A DNA stretch of 64,000 nucleotides, from the NCBI GenBank assembly GCA_016713105.1, contig JADJPS010000018.1, forward strand, positions 372,001 through 436,000, read 5' to 3'. The position numbers and the translations under genes were made by a program. The notes beneath the pieces were generated by a model that saw nothing but the letters and a program-made list of their open reading frames with translations, was not told where the DNA came from and did no database searches. How positions within the stretch are numbered: position 1 is the first letter of the stretch; every line of letters begins with the position of its first letter. The DNA comes from Devosia sp. GTDB taxonomy: Bacteria; Pseudomonadota; Alphaproteobacteria; Rhizobiales; Devosiaceae. This document shows, in pieces, positions 18,509 to 29,911 of the stretch.

Positions 18509-19297
18509 ATGAGCACCGTCGCCTCAACCTACTCTCCCGCCGCCGGCGCTGCCGCCGGACCCGCGGGCGCTACCCGTGCGGCCCAGAAGGACACACAACT
18601 GCTCGCGCGGCTGACCGGCCTGTTCTTCCTTCTCACCTACGCCACCTCCATTCCGCCCGTCCTGACGCTCTACGTTCCGGCGTTGAGCGATCCGGCCTTC
18701 GTTTTGGGGGGCGCACGCGACATGGGTCTGACCTGGGGTGCGATCCTCGAGATCCTCCTCATCCTCTTCAACATCGCTTCGGCCGTGGCGATCTATCCGG
18801 TGCTGAAGCGTCGCTTCCCGGTGCTGAGCCTTGCCTTTGTGAGCGCCAGGATCATGGAAAGCGCGTTCATCGCGATGGGCATCGTCGCGGTACTGGCGTT
18901 GGGCACGTTGCGGCTGCACGCCGGCGACGCCGATCCGGCGGCGCTGACCGTCGTAGGCCAGGCCCTTGTGGCGATCCACGACTGGACCTTCAAGATGGGT
19001 CCGGGCGTCGTGGTTGGCTTCGGCAACGGCATCATCCTTGGCTACATGATGTGGAAGACCCGCCTCCTGCCGCGCTTCATCTCGATCCTGGGCCTCATCG
19101 GCGGACCGGCCCTCCTCGCTGGCAGCGCCGGCGTGATGCTCGGCTACTTCGAGTTCGGCTCGACCATTCATGGCCTGACCGTTGCTCCCGAGTTCCTCTG
19201 GGAACTGACGCTTGGCATCTGGCTCCTGGTCCGCGGCTTCACGCCCTCCGCCGTGACGTCCCTGGAGCGCAGCGGCGCTGCCTCCACCGCACAGTAG
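18509..19297 (+). CDS. DUF4386-family membrane protein
   Basis: The product has 262 residues with six or seven hydrophobic helices (for example LTGLFFLLTYATSIPPVLTLY, GAILEILLILFNIASAVAIYPVLK). The arginine/proline pattern around YPVLKRRFPVLSL is typical of DUF4386. The function is unknown. AAGGA lies eight bases before ATG 18509. The first 30 residues are an Ala/Gly-rich cytoplasmic tail. It follows the small gene after 23 bases, in the same operon. Confidence 0.8.
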   Translation: MSTVASTYSPAAGAAAGPAGATRAAQKDTQLLARLTGLFFLLTYATSIPPVLTLYVPALSDPAFVLGGARDMGLTWGAILEILLILFNIASAVAIYPVLKRRFPVLSLAFVSARIMESAFIAMGIVAVLALGTLRLHAGDADPAALTVVGQALVAIHDWTFKMGPGVVVGFGNGIILGYMMWKTRLLPRFISILGLIGGPALLAGSAGVMLGYFEFGSTIHGLTVAPEFLWELTLGIWLLVRGFTPSAVTSLERSGAASTAQ

Positions 19298-19355
19298 CAA
19301 CCCCAAGGCCGGGACGCCTCGTCGCGCGCCCCGGCCTCAACCGAAGGAGACCGCC

Positions 19356-20045
19356 ATGACCACGACCACCAATCGCCTGCTCACTGCCGACAACCTCATC
19401 CGCGCCACCGGCCCCTTCGCCATCATGGCGGGGCTGATCTTTGCCGGCATCCAGCCGATCCATCCGCCCGATTTCGTCAGCTCCGTCACCACGACACCGT
19501 GGACCGTGATCATCTCGCTCAAGTTGGCGATGTGCCTGTTCTTCATCGTGGGCACGGCCGGCCTTTATTTCCGACAGATGGGCAGGGCGGGCTGGCTTGG
19601 CCTCACTGCCTTCATTCTGTTCGCAACCAGCTGGTGGCTGCAGACGGGGTACGTCTTCGCCGAATTGTTCGTGCTGCCGCCCCTCGCTCCTGTCTCGCCG
19701 GAGTTCGTCGACAGTCTCCTCGGCATCGTGAACCAGCATCCGGGCACCCTCGATGTGGGCGCGTTGGGAGCGGTCTATGGCGTGCTGAGCGTGCTCTATC
19801 TTGTCGGTGGAATCCTGCTGGGAGTCGCCACAGTCAGGGCGGGCGTCCTGCCGAAGGTTCCCTCGATCGTGCTTGCGGTCGCGGCCCTCGCCACCCCGGC
19901 CGCTGCGCTGTTGCCGCACGAGTTCCAGCGCTACGCCGCGATCCCCATGGGTCTAGCGTTTGTCTGGCTCGGGTTCGCCCTTTGGTTCCCCCGCAAGACC
20001 GTCGCTGGCACCTCGAACGCCATCACCGCCGTCGCTGCAGCGTAA
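19356..20045 (+). CDS. multi-pass membrane protein of unknown function
   Basis: The product has 229 residues with about six hydrophobic segments (residues 18-35, 50-68, 80-100, 135-155, 165-185 and 195-215) and little between them. I do not recognise a family. Its size and topology resemble the neighbouring DUF4386 protein. GAAGGAGA precedes the ATG. It lies 58 bases after the DUF4386 gene and most likely in the same transcript. Confidence 0.7.
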   Translation: MTTTTNRLLTADNLIRATGPFAIMAGLIFAGIQPIHPPDFVSSVTTTPWTVIISLKLAMCLFFIVGTAGLYFRQMGRAGWLGLTAFILFATSWWLQTGYVFAELFVLPPLAPVSPEFVDSLLGIVNQHPGTLDVGALGAVYGVLSVLYLVGGILLGVATVRAGVLPKVPSIVLAVAALATPAAALLPHEFQRYAAIPMGLAFVWLGFALWFPRKTVAGTSNAITAVAAA

Positions 20046-20168
20046 CTGTCTTCATCTGCGAGCGGACGAAAAGCCGCTCGCCTCCCCCCAATTGTTCTGG
20101 TCGAGGTGACCTCAAATGCAGCCGTTCTCTATCCTGCGCTTCACGTCCCTTCGTGCGAGGGCAGTGTG

Positions 20169-20840
20169 ATGGGCGTCACCACAAGTCGTTCGCCCGTGCC
20201 TCGCATTTCCATGCCGTCGACGGCAAACCGCTCGTCCGCATGGCTCGTCGCCGGCCTCGTCTTCTTCAGTGCCCTGCCGCTGAGCTTTGGCGTCCTGCGC
20301 CTCATGCAACTGGCGGGCCTCTCTGATGTCATGCCGCCGGCCTCGGCCTCTGCGATCCCGCTCGTGAGCCACATAGTCGGCGCGCTCGCCTACATGCTGC
20401 TGGGGGCCACCCAGTTCTCTCCCGCGATTCGGCGCCGCTGGCCTGCGTGGCATCGCCTTGCGGGCCGGCTTGCGCTCGTCGGTGCGGCACTCGTCGTGGT
20501 TTCGGCGCTCTGGCTCACCTTCGCCTACGCTACGCCGAGCTTCGGCGGGCTGGTTCTTGCGGGTCTCCGGGTGGCAGTCGCCTCCGCGATTGCGCTCTCC
20601 ATTGGGCTCGGCCTCGCCGCTGTCCTCAAAGGTCAGATCGCCCGCCACCGCGAATGGATGATCCGTGCCTATGCCCTCGGCATCGGTGCTGCCACGCAGA
20701 TGCTCGTCCTCATGGTCGCCGAGATGGTCTCGGGCGGCGCCCCGACCGAGCTGAACCGGGCCCTCCTCATGGGCCTCGCCTGGGGCATCAACCTCATGGT
20801 CGCGGAGTGGAGCATCCGCCGCGGCCGGCTCGCCGCATAG
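20169..20840 (+). CDS. DUF2306-family membrane protein
   Basis: The product has 223 residues with seven predicted helices. WPAWHRLAGRLALVGAALVV and the later RHREWMIRAYALGIGAATQ carry paired His/Arg residues typical of DUF2306. Function is unknown, though conserved membrane histidines could bind a metal or haem. ATG 20169 has GAGGG upstream. A longer frame from 20106 lacks a ribosome binding site. It belongs to the same-strand cluster of small membrane proteins. Confidence 0.75.
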   Translation: MGVTTSRSPVPRISMPSTANRSSAWLVAGLVFFSALPLSFGVLRLMQLAGLSDVMPPASASAIPLVSHIVGALAYMLLGATQFSPAIRRRWPAWHRLAGRLALVGAALVVVSALWLTFAYATPSFGGLVLAGLRVAVASAIALSIGLGLAAVLKGQIARHREWMIRAYALGIGAATQMLVLMVAEMVSGGAPTELNRALLMGLAWGINLMVAEWSIRRGRLAA

Positions 20841-20943
20841 ATGGCGTCCCATGCAGAATACCCTGCGAACGATGCGCGTTCCGCCATCATCCGCACCGGC
20901 CCCAACCTTGCATCGAAACCACCAAGCCGTCGGAGGCTCTGAA

Positions 20944-22005
20944 ATGACCCACGAAACTTCCGCTTACACCCCGCCGTCCAAAATGCTCGCCGCCGTCTAC
21001 GATCGCTTCGGCGGTCCCGACGTCGTGCGCCTTGCTGACGTGCCGGTTCCGCGGCCGGGACCGAACGATATCCTCATCCGCGTCGTCGCCTCGACCGTCA
21101 GCGCCGCCGACCACCGGATGCGGGCACGCGACCTCCCGCCGGGCATCGGCCTGCTCGCCATGCCGGTCGTCGGCCTGTTCCGCCCGCGGCGGCGCATCCT
21201 CGGCATGGATTTCGCCGGCACCGTCGTAGCGGTGGGCAATGCGGTGACGCGCTTCGCCCCCGGCGACGACGTCGTCGGCATGACTGGCAGCGCCTTCGGC
21301 GGCCACGCCGAGTTCCTGATGCTCCCGCAGTCCGCCGCTATCGCGACCCGGCCCGCCGACCTCGGCCACGAGGAGGCCCTGGCGCTCGTCTTCGGCGGCC
21401 ACACCATCAGCGAGTGCATTCGTCGCCGCGAGATCCGGCCCGGCGACGACGTCCTGGTCAACGGCGCCTCGGGCGCCGTCGGCAGCGTGGCGATACAGGT
21501 GGCCAAGCACTTCGGCGCCCACGTCACCGCCGTGGCCAGCGCCGACAATGCAGGGCTTCTTGCAAGACTTGGTGCGGACCGCGTCATCTACTATCGCGCC
21601 GAAGATTTCTCTACGGGCAGCGAGACCTACGACATCATCTTCGATTGCGTCGGCAATGCCCCCTTCGAGCGCTTCGATCGCGTCCTCAAGCCCGGCGGCG
21701 CCCTTCTTCAGGTTGCCGCCGACTTCAAGGCCCTGGTCAGCGCCAAAGGCCACACCCGCCGCTCCGGCAAGTTGGTGGCGCCCATCACCTTCACGCCCGC
21801 CGCCAGCGACGTCGCCTTCGCTACCCGCCTTTACCGTGAGGGCGGGCTGAAGCCCGTCATCGACCGCACCTACCGGTTCGACGAGATCGTCGAGGCCCAC
21901 CGCTACGTCGACACCGGCCGCAAGCGCGGCAGCGTCATCGTGCAGATTGCGCCCCCTCATCGACGGGTTGCCGCGGGAACTCTGGCCAAGGCAGAACGAG
22001 CATGA
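20944..22005 (+). CDS. NAD(P)-dependent medium-chain dehydrogenase/quinone oxidoreductase
   Basis: The product has 353 residues of the zinc-independent quinone-oxidoreductase type of the MDR superfamily. The GroES-like fold covers about 12-140 and the nucleotide fold follows, with NGASGAVGSVAIQ at 173-185. The cysteines that hold structural zinc are absent. GMDFAGTVVAVG and PGDDVVGM are family landmarks. It probably reduces a quinone or enone with NADPH. The substrate is unknown. GGAGG precedes ATG 20944. The stop overlaps the next start (ATGA). Confidence 0.88.
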   Translation: MTHETSAYTPPSKMLAAVYDRFGGPDVVRLADVPVPRPGPNDILIRVVASTVSAADHRMRARDLPPGIGLLAMPVVGLFRPRRRILGMDFAGTVVAVGNAVTRFAPGDDVVGMTGSAFGGHAEFLMLPQSAAIATRPADLGHEEALALVFGGHTISECIRRREIRPGDDVLVNGASGAVGSVAIQVAKHFGAHVTAVASADNAGLLARLGADRVIYYRAEDFSTGSETYDIIFDCVGNAPFERFDRVLKPGGALLQVAADFKALVSAKGHTRRSGKLVAPITFTPAASDVAFATRLYREGGLKPVIDRTYRFDEIVEAHRYVDTGRKRGSVIVQIAPPHRRVAAGTLAKAERA

Positions 22006-22529
22006 CCGACATCCTGCGAACCATCATCCTGGTCATCGTCCACACGCCGATCTGGGTCTGGGGCCTCTACGCCCTCTTGCTCTTGCTCGGACTGCAGCGC
22101 ACCCGCGACAGCGTCGTCCCGCTCTGGCGCATGCTGATTCTGCCCGCCGTCGTGACGCTCCTCGCCATCTCAAGCGTCATCGGCGCCGGACTCGACGCCG
22201 CGACCGCAACTCTCCTCGGGCTTGCCGCGGGCGCCGTGGCGGGATGGCCGCTCGAGCGGCTCGGCTCGGTGCGACGCCTGCCCGGCGGCAGGCTCTGGCT
22301 GCGCGGCGAGTGGTTGTCCCTCGGTCAGATCGTACTGGTCCTCGTCGCCCGCTACGCCACGAACGCCGTCGGCGCGATGAACCCGGTTCTGCATGCGAAC
22401 CCGATCTGGCACCTGGGCACCTTGTTTGTCTGCTCGCTGCTCTCGGGCATCTTCCTAGGGCGAACGGCCAGGAGGCTTCGACTGTGTTTCCTCCCCGCTC
22501 CATCACGGCCGCAACCCGAAACGGCATAG
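22002..22529 (+). CDS. DUF6622-like membrane protein
   Basis: The product has 175 residues with four or five hydrophobic helices. The N-terminus (VHTPIWVWGLYALLLLLGLQRTRD) matches the DUF6622 pattern of a HTPxWV motif before the first helix. Function is unknown. The ATG overlaps the stop of the dehydrogenase by four bases, so the two are translationally coupled. It is the last gene of the cluster. Confidence 0.7.
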   Translation: MTDILRTIILVIVHTPIWVWGLYALLLLLGLQRTRDSVVPLWRMLILPAVVTLLAISSVIGAGLDAATATLLGLAAGAVAGWPLERLGSVRRLPGGRLWLRGEWLSLGQIVLVLVARYATNAVGAMNPVLHANPIWHLGTLFVCSLLSGIFLGRTARRLRLCFLPAPSRPQPETA

Positions 22530-22699
22530 ACTGTCGCCGGGACAGGATACCGATGAGCCGCCGGCCACCACCATCGAGAATGGATTCACCGGAATCCGGC
22601 TGAAGTACACCTTGGCACATTCAGAGCCGCGGACCGCCTCAGTTCGATTTCAAGATTATCGGGGGGTCTACACCCCCCGCCACCGCCGCGCTTCAGGGA

Positions 22700-23635
22700 T
22701 CAGGTGGATGGGAACGTGCCGCCGATCTCGGCGAAGAGTTCGGCCACCCGGTCTGCCTCGCACAGCTGCGTTGCCTCCGTGGTCACCGCGGCGGCAGCGG
22801 CGGCAACGCCGTAGCGGGCGGCGGTGACGAGAGGCCAGCCGCGGGCGAGCCCCAGGGTCAGTGCGCCCACGAAGCTGTCGCCGGCTCCTACTGTACTGCG
22901 TACAACCACGCGCGGGGGCGGGACCTCGGTCTCGCTGCCCGCGGTCGCGACGATGGCACCGCGGTCGCCCAGCGTGACGATCGCCGCCTCGGTGAAGTGC
23001 CGGTCGACCAGGTCCCGAGCCAGCCGGTGCGCGGCGGTGCCGGCGCGGCCGCCGAGCAGTTCCTGCGCCTCGAGGTGATTGACCCGGATCAGGTAGGGAC
23101 GGCTCTCGATGGCGGCGCGCAGCGCCGCGCCATGCGTGTCCAGCACCAGGCGCGCGCCTCTTTCCGCCGTGAGCCGCGCCAGCTTGCCGTAGAAATTGTC
23201 CGTCACCCCCGGCAGCAGGCTGCCGCTGCCCACCACGTAGCGGCAATCGGGCCCGATCAGGTCGCTGATGCGGGCGAGCAGCCGGGCTTCGAACTCGACG
23301 TGCTGCTCGGGACCCGGCAGCACGAACCGGTAGTGCAGCCCGGTTGCCGCTTCCATGACCGTCAGCGAAAAGCGCGTTTCGCCCTCGACCGGGAACGCCT
23401 CGTAGCGCAATCCTTCCGCGTCGAGCAGGCCACGCAGTTGCGCGCCCGAGGCTCCGCCCAGCGCGACGAAGGCGAGGCTGTCTCCTCCCAGCTCCCGGAT
23501 CGCCCGCGAGACGTTGATGCCGCCCCCACCCGGATCGAAGAGTGGCGCGTTGCAGCGCAGCTTCTGCTGCGGCTTCAGCCGCTCGGTCGTGGTGGTGACG
23601 TCGAGGGCCGGATTGAGGGTAACCGTGAGAATCAT
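22700..23635 (-). CDS. PfkB-family hexose/tagatose-phosphate kinase (1-phosphofructokinase-like)
   Basis: It phosphorylates a sugar phosphate with ATP. The 311-residue chain starts MILTVTLNPALDVTT, as in FruK/PfkB/LacC. It has the DPGGGGINVSRAI substrate loop near 34-46 and the anion hole GAGDSFVG with catalytic D253. Given the adjacent aldolase it may act as 6-phosphofructokinase (PfkB) rather than 1-phosphofructokinase, which the sequence cannot settle. It is the last gene of a glk-aldolase-pfkB operon, with a 5-base gap. Confidence 0.88.
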   Translation of the reverse strand: MILTVTLNPALDVTTTTERLKPQQKLRCNAPLFDPGGGGINVSRAIRELGGDSLAFVALGGASGAQLRGLLDAEGLRYEAFPVEGETRFSLTVMEAATGLHYRFVLPGPEQHVEFEARLLARISDLIGPDCRYVVGSGSLLPGVTDNFYGKLARLTAERGARLVLDTHGAALRAAIESRPYLIRVNHLEAQELLGGRAGTAAHRLARDLVDRHFTEAAIVTLGDRGAIVATAGSETEVPPPRVVVRSTVGAGDSFVGALTLGLARGWPLVTAARYGVAAAAAAVTTEATQLCEADRVAELFAEIGGTFPST

Positions 23636-23640
23636 GTCGC

Positions 23641-24561
23641 TCAGGCAGTCCCGAGATAGGTGGTGACGATGCCGTCGAGCAGTTGCAGCGCGTCCCGGCG
23701 CGTGCGCTGGAAGGCGTTGCGCCCCACGATCGAGCCGAAGCCGCCGCCGTCGCGGATGCCGCGCGCCTCCTCGAGCACCGCCGCGTCGTCCCTGGCCGGG
23801 CCGCCCGAGAAGATCACGATGCGCCGCCCGTCGAAGGCCGACTGCACAACATGAGCGATGCGGTCCTCCAGCCGGTCGCGCGGGATGGCCGCCTTTTCGT
23901 AGGCCGGCCGCGCCGCCGGATCGAACACCAGGGAAGTCGGCGGTTTGACCTTGATGATGTGGGCGCCGAGCAGCGCCGCCATGTGGGCGCCATAGGCGAT
24001 GACGTCCAGCGCGGTTTCGCCCTCGGCCTCGAGGATGCCACCGCGCGGATAGGCCCAGATCACCACGGCCAGCCCCGCCGCGCGCGCTTCTGCCGATGCG
24101 GCGCGGATCTCTTCGAACATGTCGTACTGCCGGTCCGACCCCGGGTAGATGGTGAAGCCGATGGCGCTGCAGCCCAGTTCCGTGGCGTCTCGCACGGTCG
24201 CTGTGATCGCCTCGTCCTTGACCGTTCCGAGGCTGTTGGCGTTGTTGATCTTGAGGATCAGCGGGATCTCCCCCGCATAGCGGTCGGCGCCCGCGCGGAG
24301 CAGACCCAGCGGCGCCGCCAACGCGCTGAGCCCGGCCTCGATCGCCAGTTCGAACACATAGCGCGGGTCATAGGCCGCGGGGTTGGGCGCGAAGCTGCGC
24401 GCCGGCCCGTGCTCGAAGCCCTGGTCGACCGGCAGGATGACCATGCGGCCCGAACCGGCCAGCCGTCCCTGCATCAACAGCCGCGCCAGACTGGTCTTCA
24501 CCCCCGGTTGCTCGCCATCGTAGTAGCCGAGGATTTCCCGCACCCGATCGGTAACGCGCAT
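23641..24561 (-). CDS. class I (DhnA-type) fructose-bisphosphate aldolase
   Basis: This aldolase cleaves fructose 1,6-bisphosphate through a lysine Schiff base. The 306 residues match the archaeal/DhnA type (FbaB). RMVILPVDQGFEHGP opens the barrel, HIIKVKPPTS carries the Schiff-base lysine, and IVIFSGGPARDD forms the phosphate site. ATG 24561 has GGAG eight bases upstream. An ATG six bases earlier is also possible. Together with the neighbouring kinases it completes glucose to triose phosphate, or gluconeogenesis with PpsA. It lies 21 bases after glk and 5 before pfkB. Confidence 0.92.
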   Translation of the reverse strand: MRVTDRVREILGYYDGEQPGVKTSLARLLMQGRLAGSGRMVILPVDQGFEHGPARSFAPNPAAYDPRYVFELAIEAGLSALAAPLGLLRAGADRYAGEIPLILKINNANSLGTVKDEAITATVRDATELGCSAIGFTIYPGSDRQYDMFEEIRAASAEARAAGLAVVIWAYPRGGILEAEGETALDVIAYGAHMAALLGAHIIKVKPPTSLVFDPAARPAYEKAAIPRDRLEDRIAHVVQSAFDGRRIVIFSGGPARDDAAVLEEARGIRDGGGFGSIVGRNAFQRTRRDALQLLDGIVTTYLGTA

Positions 24562-24582
24562 CGTCATGTCTCCGCCTTTCCC

Positions 24583-25587
24583 CTAGCGGGACACCGTGTG
24601 CCGCCCCGCGATCGGTCGCGTTGGCAGAATCTGACCCAGCGCCACCGTCGCTCCCTTGATACCCGCGTCGGCGCCCATCTTGATGACATGCACGCCGATC
24701 CTGTCGAGATAGGCGCCACGCCCACCCCCTGCCCCGGCATAGGCCTCGCGGAACCGCGGCGTATGCAACACCGGGATGATGTTGGCGGCAAGGCCGCCGG
24801 CCAGGTAGATGCCTCCGCGTGCTCCGAACAGCAGCGCCACGTCCCCCGCCACCCGCCCGAACCACTCGCCCATCAGGTCGAGCGCTTCGCGCGCCACCGG
24901 GTCTTCGCCCGAGAGGCCGGCGGTTGTGATCTGCGGCGCCGTCATCTTCGCCTCCGGCAGTCCGCGGTGCTGACGCAGGGCCTGGTTGACCGCGACAAGC
25001 CCACGGCCGGAAAGCAACTGCTCGAGCGACACGATGCCATCACCGTCGATTGCCGCCCTGACGTCGAAATCGCCCGAGCGCAGCGCCGGCAGGGAGACGA
25101 AGCGGCCCTCGCCGGCGACCGGCAGCCAGCGCTCGCCCGTCCACACCAACCCGGCGATCCCCAGCCCGGTGCCCGAACCGATCACCGCCTTGGTGCCATG
25201 CAGGACGCGCTCGCCCTCGACAACCTCGACCAGGTCGTACTCGGTGAGGCGGGGCAGCGCCAGCGCCAGCGCTTCGGTGTCATTGACCATCATGACGTGT
25301 TCGGCGCCGGTGACGGCACGGATGTCGTTGCGGGTGAAGGTCCACGGCCGATGGTGCATGTGCGCCTTGGTGTCGTGCACCGTGCCGGCGACGGCGAGGG
25401 CGACCTTGTCGGGGCAGCGGGGAACCGACTTGAGGTAACGCTCGATCGCCTGCATCGGATTGCTGAAGTCGCCGCTGCTCAGCAGTGCAAAGTTCGAGAC
25501 GCTCAGTTCATCGATATCGGTAAGGGCCAGGCTGATGTAGGTGCCGCCAATGGCGCCGACCAAGGCCTGCCTGGAATTCTCGTTCAT
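24583..25587 (-). CDS. glk: glucokinase (Glk family), divergent phosphate loop
   Basis: It would phosphorylate glucose with ATP. The 334 residues match Glk. VNDTEALALALP carries the catalytic-base aspartate, AVIGSGTGLGIAGL the second phosphate loop, and SGEDPVAREALDLMGEWFGRVAGDVAL is typical. The first phosphate motif is odd: GAIGGTY replaces the usual DIGGTN, losing both the aspartate and the asparagine. Activity may be changed, or the true substrate may differ. It is first in the operon, divergent from ppsA, with a LacI-like palindrome and an FNR box in the shared promoter. Confidence 0.85.
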   Translation of the reverse strand: MNENSRQALVGAIGGTYISLALTDIDELSVSNFALLSSGDFSNPMQAIERYLKSVPRCPDKVALAVAGTVHDTKAHMHHRPWTFTRNDIRAVTGAEHVMMVNDTEALALALPRLTEYDLVEVVEGERVLHGTKAVIGSGTGLGIAGLVWTGERWLPVAGEGRFVSLPALRSGDFDVRAAIDGDGIVSLEQLLSGRGLVAVNQALRQHRGLPEAKMTAPQITTAGLSGEDPVAREALDLMGEWFGRVAGDVALLFGARGGIYLAGGLAANIIPVLHTPRFREAYAGAGGGRGAYLDRIGVHVIKMGADAGIKGATVALGQILPTRPIAGRHTVSR

Positions 25588-25607
25588 CTTGCTTCCTTCC
25601 GCCTTGG

Positions 25608-25621
25608 GGAGAGCGCTCCCC
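25608..25621. promoter_or_regulatory. GAGCGCTC palindrome, LacI-type operator candidate
   Basis: GGAGAGCGCTCCCC has an AGCGCT core with outer G/C pairs, 21 bases before the glk start. The shape resembles operators of LacI-family sugar regulators in alphaproteobacteria. No LacI gene is present in the window. Confidence 0.35.
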
Positions 25622-25662
25622 GCCCACTGCGTACATCATGCGATGGCCGCGCCGCACGCAAT

Positions 25663-25676
25663 TTGACTCTGATCAA
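25663..25676. promoter_or_regulatory. FNR/FixK box, glk-ppsA promoter region
   Basis: TTGAC-TCTG-ATCAA differs from the ideal TTGAT-N4-ATCAA at one position. It lies 91 bases before ppsA and 76 before glk and could serve either gene. Confidence 0.7.
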
Positions 25677-25766
25677 AGAGACCGCCGTCGATCGGCGTCA
25701 GGCTCACCAACGGGTCAATCAGGCTCGCTTGAGCCGCGCTCGGGCGACAGCTCCGGAGAATGCATC

Positions 25767-28160
<2,394 letters not shown>

Positions 28161-28178
28161 GCGGTCGGCACGGCGGAC

Positions 28179-28204
28179 GGGGCGGCCGGCGGTCGCCCCT
28201 TTCG
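28179..28204 (+). terminator. hairpin terminator after ppsA
   Basis: GGGGCG and CGCCCC (28179-28199) form a strong stem followed by TTTC, 18 bases after the ppsA stop. The T-tract is short. Confidence 0.5.
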
Positions 28205-28325
28205 CGTTCCGCCGTCACCGGCCCTCAAGCGTTTCCAGGAATACTGGCAACGGTTTTCCGGTTCGGAAACGCGACAAATCAGAGGCTTGGGCGATTTCAG
28301 CGTTTCAACGAAACGGTGAAATGCC

Positions 28326-28976
28326 CTAGACGACCGCGATGTGGTTGTCGACCCGAGATACACCGGGCACCGACCAGGCCGTGCTCTCGGCGACGCCCTT
28401 CTCGTGCCAGGATGACACCTGCCCGCTGAGCGTCACCACGCTGCCCTTGACCTCGACCCGCACATTGTCGGCCTCGACGAGGGTGATGCGCGCCAGCGCA
28501 TCGCGGATCTTGTCGTGCACGGCCACCGCCGCGACCGGCGGCCTGATGACGATCTCGTCCTGCACATCGCGCAGGCCGGGCAGGTGGTGCAGGTCCTGCA
28601 GCGCCGCCTGTCGCTGGTATTGCCAGTCGACATCGCCGCGCAGGGTCACGACGCCATCGCGCACCGCCAGCTTGATGCGCTCGAGCGGCACCGAGACATT
28701 CGAGGCGAGCCGGGCATAGGCCCGCTCCGCCAGCAGTTCATCGGAGGTGCGGCGTTCGCCGGGCAGTTCCACGGTGATCCCGTCGACCACCGCCTTGACC
28801 CCCTTGACCGAGCAGGCCACCCGCTCGGCCGTCGCCCTGTCGGCACGGCTGCCGACCCGTCCGGTCAGCGTCACGACGCCGTCGCGGGCGGCCACGCCGA
28901 TATGGCTCGCATCGATGCTCGGCTCGAAATCGAGCTGCTGCAGCACAGCTTCCTGCAGCTTGTGATCGGGACGCAT
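28326..28976 (-). CDS. triple BON-domain protein
   Basis: The product has 216 residues, without a signal peptide, made of three BON domains (about 5-70, 78-145 and 150-216). Each shows the repeated alpha-beta pattern with DGVVTLTGRV, DGVVTLRGDV and GSVVTLSGQV strands and a GV..V hinge (GVKAVVDGI, GLRDVQDEI, GVSRVDNHI). BON proteins bind phospholipid or help stress tolerance in the OsmY family. The lack of a signal peptide suggests a cytoplasmic place. It converges on ppsA. A weak FNR-like site lies 54 bases upstream. Confidence 0.88.
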   Translation of the reverse strand: MRPDHKLQEAVLQQLDFEPSIDASHIGVAARDGVVTLTGRVGSRADRATAERVACSVKGVKAVVDGITVELPGERRTSDELLAERAYARLASNVSVPLERIKLAVRDGVVTLRGDVDWQYQRQAALQDLHHLPGLRDVQDEIVIRPPVAAVAVHDKIRDALARITLVEADNVRVEVKGSVVTLSGQVSSWHEKGVAESTAWSVPGVSRVDNHIAVV

Positions 28977-29029
28977 TCATCTCTCTCCTGACGCACTGCG
29001 GCCAGCCGTGCCGGACCGGCCGCAGTTCC

Positions 29030-29043
29030 TTGATACACGCCAC
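29030..29043. promoter_or_regulatory. weak FNR-like half-site before the BON gene
   Basis: TTGAT-ACAC-GCCAC has one perfect half and one poor half. It is noted because its neighbours carry good boxes at similar distances. Confidence 0.25.
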
Positions 29044-29082
29044 GCGCACGAATTGCGACCGATGCGGGGTGGCGGCGTCTGA

Positions 29083-29838
29083 TCACTGCGCCACGTAGCC
29101 ACCATCAACGAGATGATAGCTGCCGGTAATGAACGAGGCCTCGTTCGAGAGCAGGAAGGCCGTCAGGGCCGCCACTTCCTCGGAGGTTCCGAGCCGTCCC
29201 ACCGGGTGCAGCGTCCTGATGTAGGCAAGCGCATCTTCGCTCAGGTTCCCGGACAGCAGCGGCGTATCGATGAAGCCGGGACCGATGGCGTTGATGCGCA
29301 CTCCGTGCTTGGCGTACTCGATCGCGGCCGCCTTGGTGAGGCCGACCACGCCGTGCTTGGCGGCGACATAGGCCGGCGCGTTGGCGAAGCCGACGGCCCC
29401 CAGGATCGAGGCCATGTTGACGATGGCGCCACCACCCGAGGCCAGGATCGCCGGAATCTGGTAGCGCATGCCGAAAAAGACGCTGTTGAGGTTAGTGTCG
29501 ATCACCTTGTGCCACCCCTCGAGCGGATACTCGCCGGTCGGCGCGGAGGGCCCGCCGATACCTGCATTGTTGACCGCCAGATGCAGGCCGCCGAACTGGC
29601 GCTTTGCAGCCTCGACCATGGCCTCGACCGCGACGGCATCGGCGACGTCGACTTCATGCTCGACAGCAGTGCCGCCGGCCGCCGCGATTCCGGCGGCGAC
29701 GTCCCGCGCCAGCGGCATATTGAGGTCGGCGACCAGCACCCTGGCTCCATTGGCCGCAAGGGTCCTCGCCACTGCTGCACCGATGCCGGAGGCGCCGCCG
29801 GTAACGATCGCGACCTTGCCGGAAAAATCGAATGACAT
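29083..29838 (-). CDS. short-chain dehydrogenase/reductase
   Basis: The product has 251 residues of the classical SDR type. The coenzyme motif TGGASGIG is at 14-21, ADLN follows the second strand and favours NAD(H), NNAG is in the fourth strand, and the catalytic Ser and Y-x3-K lie in SILGAVGFANAPAYVAAKHG. The C-terminus SYHLVDGGYVAQ is typical. The substrate is unknown, and family members close to this act on sugars, hydroxy acids or alcohols. It follows the flavodoxin gene on the same strand with a 73-base gap. Confidence 0.9.
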   Translation of the reverse strand: MSFDFSGKVAIVTGGASGIGAAVARTLAANGARVLVADLNMPLARDVAAGIAAAGGTAVEHEVDVADAVAVEAMVEAAKRQFGGLHLAVNNAGIGGPSAPTGEYPLEGWHKVIDTNLNSVFFGMRYQIPAILASGGGAIVNMASILGAVGFANAPAYVAAKHGVVGLTKAAAIEYAKHGVRINAIGPGFIDTPLLSGNLSEDALAYIRTLHPVGRLGTSEEVAALTAFLLSNEASFITGSYHLVDGGYVAQ

Positions 29839-29911
29839 GCCAGACTCCTATGTTGCAGCTTCAGGATCGAGCCCCGCTGGACGCCGGTGGAATGACCGAC
29901 GTTGGCCTGAG

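Noticed and set aside
20059..20080. GAGCGG/CCGCTC hairpin as a terminator
   Set aside because: No T-tract follows, and the next gene on the strand appears to be in the same cluster.
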